The translations under genes and the position numbers were made by a program. The notes beneath the pieces were generated by a model that was not told the origin of the DNA, searched no databases, and saw only the letters and a list, made by a program, of their open reading frames with translations. From Chloroflexi bacterium HGW-Chloroflexi-10 (GTDB taxonomy: Bacteria; Chloroflexota; Anaerolineae; Anaerolineales; Anaerolineaceae), in contig PHBZ01000016.1 of assembly GCA_002840755.1 (NCBI GenBank), positions 1 to 64,000 of the forward strand: 64,000 nt of DNA, given 5' to 3'. Positions 1-8,600 of this stretch are shown here, one piece after another; positions within the stretch are counted from its first letter, which is position 1, and each line of letters begins with the position of its first letter.

Positions 1-28
1 GATTTTGTCCTCCTTCGCCATGTTATCT

Positions 29-90
29 TGAGGAACGAAGGACGTGGTCCTGAGGAACGAAGGACGTGGTCCTGAGGAACGAAGGACGTC
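29..90. repeat. 22-bp tandem repeat array, 2.8 copies
   Basis: Two perfect 22-base units (29-50 and 51-72) and most of a third sit head to tail just before the first cassette-like gene. The unit core is GAGGAACGAAGGACGTGGTC. A second array with a closely related unit lies at 2690-2767. There are no spacers, so this is not a CRISPR array. Confidence 0.9.
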
Positions 91-102
91 AATCCTTAAT
101 TC

Positions 103-109
103 GTTAGCC
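103..109 (+). other. attC-like right core site (GTTAGCC)
   Basis: GTTAGCC lies 45 bases before the SDR start and is identical to the core that closes the attC-like site at 1143-1149. The left half of a full attC cannot be seen because the tandem repeats occupy that place. It departs from the GTTRRRY consensus at the sixth base. Read as a cassette boundary only because of the matching sites downstream. Confidence 0.35.
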
Positions 110-154
110 CGCTAATAGCGTGATGAGATGGTCAAAACAGATCAGAGGTGAATG

Positions 155-1018
155 ATGTCAATTCTGAAAGGAAAAGTAGCTATTGTCACTGGAGCAAGTC
201 GCAACGCGGGGCGGGGTATCGCCCGCGTACTGGGTGAAGCGGGAGCCACAGTCTATGTGACCGGGCGCAGTGTTCGGAATAGCAAGCCAACGACCGCTTA
301 TGCGTTCGGCAACATAGACGAGACGGCCGAGATTGTCACTGCACAGGGGGGCGTAGGCATTCCTGTGGCGTGTGATCACAGCATAGATGCAGAGGTTGCA
401 GGGCTGTTTGATCGCGTCAAGCAGGAGCAAGGCCGACTGGACTTGTTGGTCAACAATGTATGGGGCGGCTACGAGAATATGGAAAACTTTGATGCTCCAT
501 TCTGGGAACAGTCGTTTTGGCGCTGGGATAAGATGTTCACGGCTGGAGTCCGGGCCCATTTCACCGCCAGCTGCTTCGCGGTGCCACTTATGATACCCCA
601 ACGGCAGGGACTAATCATCAATACGTCTTTTTGGGATCAGGACAAGTACTTCAAACCTCTACCATATCACTTGGCTAAGACAACGATCAATCGCATGGCA
701 TATGGTATCGCACTCGAATTGCGAGAACATAACATCGCCGCAGTGGCACTCTCTCCTGGATGGCTGCGTACCGAACATATCCTGCGAGAGTATCAAACCG
801 ACGATTTGAATGCTCATATGATTGATGCGCTGGCTACGACGGAGTCAACGCAGTATATTGGACGAGCAGTAGTTGCCCTTATGACCGATCCCAACATAAT
901 GCAGAAATCGGGGCGTGTGCTGACCGTGGGCGATTTGGCGCGAGAGTACGACTTCACCGACATTGATGGCAGACAAGTTTCACCATTCAGGATATCGGAA
1001 GAGCATTTCGCGGACTAG
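155..1018 (+). CDS. SDR-family NAD(P)-dependent oxidoreductase
   Basis: A 287-residue short-chain dehydrogenase. The N-terminal Rossmann motif TGASRNAGRGIA binds the nucleotide, NNVWGG matches the structural NNAG-type motif, a serine occurs in INTSFWDQ, and the catalytic YxxxK is PYHLAK. The segment after it keeps the usual SPGWLRTE loop. The start at 155 is preferred over the ATG at 152 because GAGGTG at 144-149 is then properly spaced. Substrate cannot be told from sequence. The gene begins 45 bases after a GTTAGCC core and ends before an attC-like hairpin, with no promoter or operon partner in view, which fits a cassette gene. It is a soluble cytoplasmic enzyme by composition. Confidence 0.9.
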   Translation: MSILKGKVAIVTGASRNAGRGIARVLGEAGATVYVTGRSVRNSKPTTAYAFGNIDETAEIVTAQGGVGIPVACDHSIDAEVAGLFDRVKQEQGRLDLLVNNVWGGYENMENFDAPFWEQSFWRWDKMFTAGVRAHFTASCFAVPLMIPQRQGLIINTSFWDQDKYFKPLPYHLAKTTINRMAYGIALELREHNIAAVALSPGWLRTEHILREYQTDDLNAHMIDALATTESTQYIGRAVVALMTDPNIMQKSGRVLTVGDLAREYDFTDIDGRQVSPFRISEEHFAD

Positions 1019-1079
1019 CAATGCACGGCGCGCCAAAGACATCGGGGGCAGGTGATGGAGTTAAGAGTTCTGAGCGAGC

Positions 1080-1152
1080 GCGGGCTAAGCTGCGCATCCA
1101 GCCGACAGGTTTCGTTCGGCTCGCCCGCGGCTGATGTGCGCTGTTAGCCCGC
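1080..1152 (+). other. attC-like recombination site
   Basis: GCGGGCTAA at 1080-1088 is the exact reverse complement of TTAGCCCGC at 1144-1152. Inside, GCGCATCCAGCCG pairs with CGGCTGATGTGCGC apart from a few unpaired bases, leaving an imperfect hairpin of about 70 bases. Size, inverted core sites and bulged stem fit an integron attC. The left core reads GGCTAAG rather than the expected final C, so it may be worn or a lookalike. Confidence 0.5.
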
Positions 1153-1171
1153 AGCCGTGAGGAAAGATTCT

Positions 1172-1603
1172 ATGAAAACAAAGAGCGTAATTCTTGTGAT
1201 CATTGGCATCCTTCTTACTTCTTGCGCGCAAGAAGTTGAAGTTCCCACTTCTGTTCCCATCAAAGTGCAATCTACCGAAGCGCCGATGACACCTACCCCT
1301 GTATTTAAGCTGGATGAGTTTGCACGAAAATCTGTTGTTGTTTTGTTGTTTGTCTGTGTGTCAGTCAACCTGTACCTCCTGGTGCGGCTTCTGTTTCGTA
1401 AAGATGGTGCTGTTAGTTCAGGTCTGTACTTCCTTGATAAAGAAATTCACCGTTTCGCGAATCCTTATGACCCCAAGATTTTCTTAGCCGCCTCGATAAT
1501 TGTTGCCCTGTTAACGATAGCTTTTTTGTCTCAAAGAGAGACAAAGAAGCTATTCATGCCAGCTACTTCGAGTGAGTCAAATGGTGCTGTTGAACCTTTG
1601 TGA
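1172..1603 (+). CDS. small membrane lipoprotein of unknown function
   Basis: A 143-residue protein I do not recognise. It starts with a lipoprotein signal peptide ending in LLTSC, so the mature protein should be lipid-anchored at its N-terminal cysteine. Two hydrophobic segments follow, at about residues 57-73 and 104-120, separated by a charged stretch. GAGGA at 1158-1162 is well placed for the ATG at 1172; the in-frame GTG at 1157 overlaps that site and is less likely. It begins 23 bases after the attC-like core at 1143-1149 and is followed by GGCTAAC at 1612, so it is the clearest single cassette in the array. Confidence 0.7.
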   Translation: MKTKSVILVIIGILLTSCAQEVEVPTSVPIKVQSTEAPMTPTPVFKLDEFARKSVVVLLFVCVSVNLYLLVRLLFRKDGAVSSGLYFLDKEIHRFANPYDPKIFLAASIIVALLTIAFLSQRETKKLFMPATSSESNGAVEPL

Positions 1604-1611
1604 AAGAAACT

Positions 1612-1705
1612 GGCTAACAATGTGTGTAGTTAACCTTTTTCTCGATATTGAGTTTTGAGCCGAGTTCGCGCGCTGCCCGCCGGCAGGCAACATAACTTGT
1701 TGGTT
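1612..1705 (+). other. degenerate attC-like site
   Basis: GGCTAACAA at 1612-1620 can pair, through several G-T pairs, with TTGTTGGTT at 1697-1705, nine bases after the stop of the preceding gene. Spacing of about 94 bases is in the attC range. The interior is less regular than at 1080-1152, so this is tentative. Confidence 0.3.
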
Positions 1706-2048
1706 CTCTCAACTAACTTAATATACTCATATCCAAAAATCTTCCCAATAATATGACTTTCGACCGATACCCGTCCCCTGGCACTCTCGCGTTGTTTTTT
1801 TCTTCACCGTACGGGTATTTTCGTAAAATCCTCGCGGAAGCTTTTATTGCCGCATTCGAATCCATGCTATACTGAGTACATCAATCAATTTGCATCTAGG
1901 TGGATATCTCCGCAAATTGGGAGTATATTTTTTCAGGTTAATACGCAGGCACAATGGCAACATATCATCAGTCTGTATAATTAATAGTTAGGCGCTTCGT
2001 TTCAAGCATGGAAAAATCCAATTCACAACGTTTAGGAGAATCATCACT
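1706..2048 (+). other. gene-free stretch with a GTTAGGC core
   Basis: No convincing coding region. A TATACT box lies near 1868. ATTTGC and GCAAAT form a small inverted repeat around 1889-1918. GTTAGGC at 1987-1993 is a consensus right core site (GTTRRRY) and sits 56 bases before the next gene. TTAGGAGAA at 2032-2040 is the Shine-Dalgarno for that gene. Confidence 0.5.
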
Positions 2049-2545
2049 ATGCAGATTAACTACGCGGGAAAAGTTTCAAAAGATGAGTTTTTGAAGGCAC
2101 TATTTCTACAAAATAAGCAGTATCGTGTTTATAAATGGGTGTTGGGCATTGTTTTAGCCTTTTTTGCTCTCTCAATATTGTATATGACGATTCAAGGCGC
2201 GCCCGAATTGGATACAATCCTTCAATATGCTTTTCCAGGCGGATTAATTCCTTTAGTTGCAATGACGTTTCCGTGGTGGTCTCCTTATTTGCAATTATCA
2301 GCGTATGACCAGCCAGGAAATATCTATCTTAGTAACGTTTTTGGGCTAATTGACGAAAATAGGATTACGATTAATGGCGGACAGCATTTGTCAGGTACGA
2401 AATTTCAAACGATGTGCTCTTACTTTATCAAGGGAAAAACAACTTCAACATCTTTACAAAAAACATGTTCAGCAATCAAAGTGATTGGGAAAAATTTGTT
2501 TCTTTCATAAAAACAAAGGTGTCTGTAAATCAAAAACGCGCCTAA
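2049..2545 (+). pseudogene. YcxB-like membrane protein, frameshifted
   Basis: The first 115 or so codons encode a short cytosolic stretch, two hydrophobic segments around a short loop, and then a domain resembling the C-terminal part of YcxB-like proteins (GLIDENRITING). After about position 2400 the open frame turns into unrelated residues and stops at 2510. The family-like end, DVLLLYQGKNNFNIF then SDWEKFVSFIKTKV, is present in another frame (about 2411-2545) and ends at a TAA inside the GCCTAAC core. A small indel near 2395-2410 explains this. It could be true decay or an assembly error. Function of the family is not established. Confidence 0.65.
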
Positions 2546-2546
2546 C
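2540..2546 (+). other. attC-like left core site (GCCTAAC)
   Basis: GCCTAAC is the exact reverse complement of the GTTAGGC at 1987-1993, so the frameshifted gene between them has the ends of one gene cassette. The stop codon of the restored reading frame lies within this core, as is common in cassettes. The rest of an attC is not recognisable downstream. Confidence 0.4.
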
Positions 2547-3430
2547 AACACGAGGTGTGTCCTAAAAAATCATCGTCTACTAATTGGTCGCGTCGCGCGT
2601 CCAGTCCTGGTAAGGGTCAGGCCGCCACGCGAGGCGAGCAGGCAACCGATGTGTCAGAGTGACTATTTTGAAGCGTTGTAACTCTCTGGGAAACGAAGGA
2701 CATAGTCCTGAGAAACGAAGGACATAGTCCTGAGAAACGAAGGACATAGTCCTGAGAAACGAAGGATTAATATGGCGGAGGAGGCCAAAATAGAAGCCGG
2801 GTTCAACACACCTCTGCATCAACCCTTTATTCGTTGCCCACGCTTTCAGGGACTGCCCCAAAAGCTTCGCACAACATATTACCAGATGATGTGAAAAATG
2901 ACAAAATAACCAACACGCGCGCAATATATCAAAAGGCGAAAATCCTTCCGCAAACTCAAGTTGAATTTCCTTAGTTCTCATGTCCGCTGGCGTAAACTAG
3001 GTGTAGGCTGTGGTAAAGCATGTTTTTGAAAACGTAAATAAATATGCCAGTGATAACCAAAAAATGGTGGCATTTCTAAGCAAATATCTCAAATAGAAAA
3101 AGGCTTCACCCACTCGCGATAAAGAATCGACAGGTTCAATCACAGCAGCACATAATACGCCAACCGGATATTTGATAAACTCCATCACCCAACAAAGAGT
3201 ATTGGACAGCCGGGTTGATCTTACAAAATAATTGCCTCTTCATGGAGATTCCTTTACAATCTGGTTATTGAAAAAACAGTACCTGATTAAACAGGAATAA
3301 TTAAATGTCATGTGCTTGAATTGGTTGGATAAGCGGCATAATGGTAGCGTATCAGGAATCGTTGGGCGGCAATACGAAACACTAAGAAATTCAAATTGCA
3401 TCAGGCATGGAAATCGAAGGGTAATTAAGA
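2547..3430. other. gene-poor stretch with tandem repeats and a GTTGGGC core
   Basis: Nearly 900 bases without a supported gene. It contains the 22-bp tandem array at 2690-2767, an ACCCAAC at 3187-3193 and a consensus GTTGGGC core at 3361-3367, which is 64 bases before the GNAT gene. A 63-codon minus-strand frame (2997-3188) is hydrophobic but has no strong ribosome site or recognisable family. Confidence 0.5.
2690..2767. repeat. 22-bp tandem repeat array, 3.5 copies
   Basis: Three perfect units (2690-2711, 2712-2733, 2734-2755) and half of a fourth, unit core GAAACGAAGGACATAGTCCT. The unit differs from that at 29-90 by a few transitions, so both arrays descend from one element. Confidence 0.9.
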
Positions 3431-4015
3431 TTGACCAATCAAACCGTTGAATACGAACTCATAAAAAAATATCTCACCCCGGAATGGTCTACCGAGCGGG
3501 TTCAGATAAGAGATAGTAAGATACAGGATGTTCCCCTTCTTACTGAGATCTTCAACTCATGCAACTATGTTGAACACTGGGATCCTACATTTTATATCGT
3601 TGAGGAGTCCGAGCTTAAGCAGTTGGTAAAAAGAAGCTTATCGAAAACGGTTAATAATCGAGGCTTCCGTCTGCAATGTTTGGAAGTTAAGGATAGCGGA
3701 AAGATTATCGGTTATTTTCATTTACAGCATTATTCCCCGCGCCTCCCTCAACCAGCTACAGCTTTTATCTCGATGTTTGTAATCCACCCGGAATTTCAAG
3801 GGAAGCGTTATGCTCAAGAAATTGTGGCAGGGTTAGCCAGGCAATTGGCAGAACTCGGTTATATTGCGATATGGCTGGAAGTTTATCTGAAAAATTGGCC
3901 AGCCATCCGCTTCTGGGTACAGCAGGGTTTCAATAAAATCATAGAATATGATGGAGCAGATAAATTTTCTGAGACAGCCCGGGCAGCGCTGATATTGGAA
4001 AAGCGATTAAAGTAA
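3431..4015 (+). CDS. GNAT-family N-acetyltransferase
   Basis: A 194-residue acetyltransferase of the GNAT fold, expected to transfer an acetyl group from acetyl-CoA to an amine. The acceptor is unknown. The central acetyl-CoA loop is present as VIHPEFQGKRYAQEI, with the Q-x-x-G/A-like pattern and the preceding beta strand ISMFVI; the C-terminal NWPAIRFWVQQGFNKI matches the usual N-x-x-A-x-x-F-Y-x-x-x-G-F element. The start is a TTG at 3431 preceded by GAAGG; no ATG with a ribosome site precedes the fold. It follows a GTTGGGC core by 64 bases, suggesting the last readable cassette of the array. Confidence 0.85.
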   Translation: MTNQTVEYELIKKYLTPEWSTERVQIRDSKIQDVPLLTEIFNSCNYVEHWDPTFYIVEESELKQLVKRSLSKTVNNRGFRLQCLEVKDSGKIIGYFHLQHYSPRLPQPATAFISMFVIHPEFQGKRYAQEIVAGLARQLAELGYIAIWLEVYLKNWPAIRFWVQQGFNKIIEYDGADKFSETARAALILEKRLK

Positions 4016-4087
4016 AATAGCCGCATAAAGATTCAAAAATTTAGCCATCGTGGATGGATGATTCACAACAAAAAGAGGTCTGAGAGT

Positions 4088-4591
4088 ATGAATAAGAGAG
4101 ACATAGACACATTGATCCGCTTCAACTTCTGGGCAAACGGACGTATTCTCGCCGCTTGTGAATATATTTCACCGGACGAATTTATCCGCGAAATTTCACC
4201 AGACCCCGGCTGGGGAACGTTGCGCGGCATTCTGGTACACACCCTGGATGCGGAGTACGGCTGGCGCTCCGTCTTACAGTCGCAAGCTGCGGACGACATC
4301 TTGAAAGCGGCTGATTTCGCGGATGTGTCGCTATTGAAAGCCCGTTGGGATATCGAACAAGCTGCCTGGATTGATTATGCAGCCGGGCTGAGCGAAGACA
4401 GTCTGAATCAGGGCTATGGCAATCATCCTCAAAAGGGGCCAAAAGTATGGCAGACAATCTTTCACGTTGTTACCCATGGTATTCAGCATCGTAGTGAAGC
4501 CGCCGCCATATTAACCGGATACGGCCGCTCGCCCGGCGAGCTTGATTTTGATGTTTTCTTGCAGGAGCATCCCGAGCACATGCTTGACTGA
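4088..4591 (+). CDS. DinB-family protein
   Basis: A 167-residue four-helix protein of the DinB/YfiT superfamily. Three histidines that normally form the metal site are visible: VHTLDAEYGW and then the pair in VTHGIQHRSEAA. The opening RFNFWANGRIL is also typical. Members include metal-dependent thiol transferases and damage-inducible proteins; the reaction here cannot be assigned. The ATG at 4088 is chosen over 4058 because AAAGAGG precedes it at proper spacing. Not obviously co-transcribed with the acetyltransferase (72-base gap, no terminator seen). Confidence 0.85.
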   Translation: MNKRDIDTLIRFNFWANGRILAACEYISPDEFIREISPDPGWGTLRGILVHTLDAEYGWRSVLQSQAADDILKAADFADVSLLKARWDIEQAAWIDYAAGLSEDSLNQGYGNHPQKGPKVWQTIFHVVTHGIQHRSEAAAILTGYGRSPGELDFDVFLQEHPEHMLD

Positions 4592-5369
4592 TTAAAAACC
4601 AAAACCTCGGCCAATTTTGCATCCTCCAGTTTCTTTTTTTGGCTTGACTAAATAGAACAAATATTCTACAATAAACCTGTTGCAAACAATCACTCGCTTG
4701 GAGAGTGACGAAAGAACAAATAACCATCGCACTTTAACAACCCTATAATCATCACCTACCCTTTGCCTGATTCAGAATTCCTGCTTCAGCATGCAAATCT
4801 TATTCGATCCTCATTACATCCAAAACAAATATTTCAAAAAACCAGCATATCCACGGCTTCCGCCAAAACCACCCCCACCCATACCGCTTTTTTTTAGAAA
4901 ATACATTCGTTCCGGTTGGAATTTTTTTTACTACGAAAACGCAAAGCGTTCCGACGCAAAGCGCTCCGAGCGTAGCGACATTGTCCTGAACGTCTTTTAG
5001 TGAGGGCGTAGTCCCGATGCAAAGCGAGGGTAAGGAGACGAATGCGCAATGCGCTCCGGCACAAAGCGAGGGGCGTTGTCCCGAGCCCCGTACGGGCGCT
5101 GGCGAGAGCAATCCAGCCCGCACGTTAATACCCTTGAAGCCTCGCCCTTCCCTATGAACGCGGTACTCATTACTATTTTCATCACTTCCTTAATTTCTAA
5201 TTCCATTTTCCCCTCATCCCTCATCACTGCTCTTGCCTGATTCCAAATTCCAAATTCCAAATTCCAAATTCCTGATTCCAAATTCCTGATTCCATCTCTC
5301 CCTCTCCCCCAATCTCTGATCATTTTTGTTAACAATTGATTAAGGTTTGCATTTTTGGCGTTCAAAGTG
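4592..5369. other. long intergenic stretch, simple repeats
   Basis: No gene is supported. From about 4930 to 5120 there are many short, imperfect copies of GCAAAGCG and GTAGTCCCG-like words reminiscent of the dispersed repeats at 52.9-59.4 kb. Open frames here are artefacts of low complexity. Confidence 0.6.
5240..5293. repeat. heptanucleotide repeat (ATTCCAA)
   Basis: Four perfect ATTCCAA units (5240-5267) followed by alternating ATTCCTG and ATTCCAA units. It lies about 80 bases upstream of the gltB promoter. Copy number of such repeats can vary by slippage. Confidence 0.9.
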
Positions 5370-5398
5370 TTGCAATCATCCGATGATTTCGCTATACT
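5370..5398 (+). promoter_or_regulatory. sigma-70-type promoter for gltB
   Basis: TTGCAA (5370-5375), a 17-base spacer and TATACT (5393-5398). Transcription should start near 5405, giving a leader of about 240 bases before gltB. I do not recognise a known riboswitch in that leader. Confidence 0.7.
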
Positions 5399-5642
5399 AT
5401 TCGCTTAACACCTGTCTTTGGTAGCCGGGAAAGGGCCTGTAAGATGGGTTTGTACTCTTCTCTGTCCAAATAAACCCTCTATTTTTTTCCGCTTTTGTAA
5501 CAGCTCAGCAAGAAATTCTGGGCCTTAACGGAAGGATTTTTTCCTTTTGTGCGAGGAGTGGTTTCAACTACACCCATCCCGCAGAATTTATGCACCATCC
5601 TATACGTTTACTTTTTTCTTTAGTTTTTATCGGAGAATCCTT

Positions 5643-8600
5643 ATGCAGCCTTTATCCATCCGCACCGATTTTTTACCTGACGGCCCTTATGGCGAGGAAC
5701 ATGATGCCTGTGCCATTTATTTAACGGTACGTAAACATGGGCAGAGTACCTTCGGAACATTAAAGCGTTCTCTGGGTGCGCTCACCTCTATGGGGCATCG
5801 CACCGGGTTCGTCAACGGTGAGGGTGATGGTGCCGGGGTGCAGACGGATATTCCGCGTCGTTTATGGACGCGTAAGCTTAGCCTGGCCAGTTTGCGCGCC
5901 AACCTGGCTGCTTTACCCGGCTTTTGGGTCGGGCATCTCTTCATCCCGGCCGAGCAGGATACACCCGCCTTGCACGACTTACTCTTTGCGGCCTTTGAAA
6001 AAGCCGGCTTGAACCTGATCTACCAGCAGCCCGGAAAGGTGCGCAAGGAAGTGTTGGGTGGTAATGCTCGGATGAATCCGCCCAATTTCTGGCAGATTGC
6101 CGGGTATAGTGAATCCGCCGATCTGGATAAACGCCTGTTGGCCATCCAAACCAGCCTGGAGATCGAACAGCCGTTGCATTTTAGTTCACTCAGCCGCTAT
6201 GTGGTCGTTTACAAGGTGCGTGGTTCCGTGGAAACCCTCACGCGGTATTATGCCGACCTGCAGGACCGTAATTTTGATACTTCGGTGGTGCTCTGTCATG
6301 CGCGTTATTCAACCAATACCGTCTCTAATTTTGAGCGTGCCCAGCCTTTTTCGGTGCTCGGGCATAATGGAGAGATCAATACCATCGTCCGTTTTCGTCT
6401 GGAAGCCGAACAGATTGGCGCAATTCTGACGCCCAATGGGTCCGACTCGCAGGATGTCGATCGCGCCGTCCATACCATGCTCGTCGATTATGATCTGGAT
6501 TTGATCGAAGCCATGGAAACGGTCTTTCCGCCGGTGCCTTATGAACTGGAGCAGCTTCCCGCTGAGCAGCGCGCGGTGTATACCCGCCTGCGTCAGTCTT
6601 TTGGCCCGTATGCTCAGGGTCCGGCGGCTATTTTAGGACGTTATGCCGACACCATCATCGCCAGTGTAGACGCGGTAGGCCTGCGCCCGCTCTGGTATAT
6701 GGAAACCGAGAAAGAATATGTCTTCAGTTCGGAGCGCGGTGCAGTGCCGTTGGAAGTGATGGTGGATGAACCGCGTCCCTTAGGTCCTGGGGAAAAAATG
6801 GCTATCCGTTTTCAGTATGGCGCCAATGCCGAGATTCTGGATCATTCCGCCATTCGCCGGCATGTCATGAACCGCGCTTTCCAGCGGGAAGCGCCGCAGT
6901 TAGCCCGCCAGTATTGGATCGCCATGGAACGTGAGATTGCCCTTTCACAGACAACACATGTAGGTCGCCAACGGGTCAGCGAGATTCCCGTGCGTGTTAT
7001 CCCGGAACCGAAAGTGGTCGAAGCGCCCAAACCCCAGCCGGATCCATTAGTCATCCCCTGGGCGCAGGAAGCAGCCGAGCTATTGCCGCCCTATCTCTTG
7101 GCGGCCAATGGTTGGAATCAGGACAACATCAAGGAAATAGGCGAACAGGTGGAAGGCAAGGACACCGGCTCGTTGGGATACGACGGTCCCCTGGCGGTGC
7201 TCTCCAAAAAACGGGTGAATATTGCCGATTTTTTCAAAGAAACGGTAGCAGTTGTTACCAATCCGGCCATAGACCGTGGGCGCGAGGTGGAAGTTTTTTC
7301 AACCAGCAGCCTGCTGGGTGCCACCACCTCCATTGGTCAGGCGCCCAACCCCAACGATCGCATCGTGACGCTCAAACTGCCGGTTTTGTTGGGTGGTCAC
7401 CCTGTACTGGGCGACCCGGTAGTATTGCAAACCCTCTCCGAAGAGTTTGGTACTTATACCATGGAAACAGTATTGGAGATTTTTAACGGCTGCACCACCT
7501 GGCTGGTAATGGGCGTCCTGCCTGGCGAAACCGTACGTCTGGCCTTGGATCGTCTCGCCGGCCAGGCCGTGGAGATGGCCGAAACTGGTTCCCAATGCCT
7601 GATGCTGGATGATTTTGAGGTTCAAACTGGCAGCAGCGGCTGGCTGGACCCGATGCTGGCCTTAAGCGCGGTGGACGAGGCTCTGCGCCGGCGTGCCAAG
7701 GAACGCCGCTCTAACTTGCGCCGTCGTGTGGGCGTTGTCGTGCGTTCGGCGGCCATCCGCAACTTGCATGATATTGTACTGCTTTCCGGGTTTGGTGCCG
7801 ATGCGGTTAACCCCTATGCCATGTTTGCGGTGGCTGTGCAGCAGTTTGAAAAAAAGGCTGATAAAACCCCGTTGGACACCCAGAAGGGGCTGCTCTATAG
7901 TCTCAAAGCCGGTCTGGAAAAAGTGATTTCTACCATGGGCTGCCATGAGTTGCGTGGGTATGGCCGCGTATGCAGTTCTATTGGCCTGGCGCCATCGGTG
8001 GCTCAGGTGTTAATGACCCCAAATTATTTCGGCAGCGAAAGTGCCGGGCTGAACTGGCAACGCATGGACCAACAGGCCGAACAGCGCCGTAAAGAGCTGA
8101 TCGAGCGCGCACCTGGTAATGCGTTGGAACGGGTGGATCACTTCTTTCCGAAATTATGGAAAAAAGTGGGTTTGTTTACCAATTCACAGGCCAGTTATCG
8201 TGATGTGCAGGATACTTTCCAGCAGTTAAAAGCAGAGATCCCCGTTGCGCTGCGCCATGTGGTTGGATTTAAGAATGTACACGGCACCGGAATCCCCAGC
8301 CAGGTGGATCTGTCGGTGCGTGACTATGCCTTACCCTTTATCATCAGCGCCATGTCCTTTGGCTCCCAGGGGGAGCCCTCCTTCCGCGCTTACGCGGATG
8401 CCGCCGCCCAATTGGATATCGTTTGTATCAATGGCGAGGGTGGCGAGCTGCCGGATATGATGAATCAAACCACCAAAAACCGTGGCCAACAGGTAGCCTC
8501 GGGGCGTTTTGGGGTCAATTCCCAGTTTCTCAATTCGGCAGCCGTGATCGAGATCAAGATTGGACAGGGCGCCAAACCCGGAGAGGGCGGTATGCTCCCC

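Noticed and set aside
29..90. Possible CRISPR array
   Set aside because: Units are directly adjacent without spacers, and no cas genes are present.
158..601. Minus-strand frame of 147 codons
   Set aside because: Antisense shadow of the SDR gene.
2997..3188. Minus-strand hydrophobic frame of 63 codons
   Set aside because: No family, weak start context; kept only as a remark in the gene-poor stretch.
5399..5642. Riboswitch in the gltB leader
   Set aside because: The leader is long enough, but no known glutamine or other riboswitch core is recognisable.
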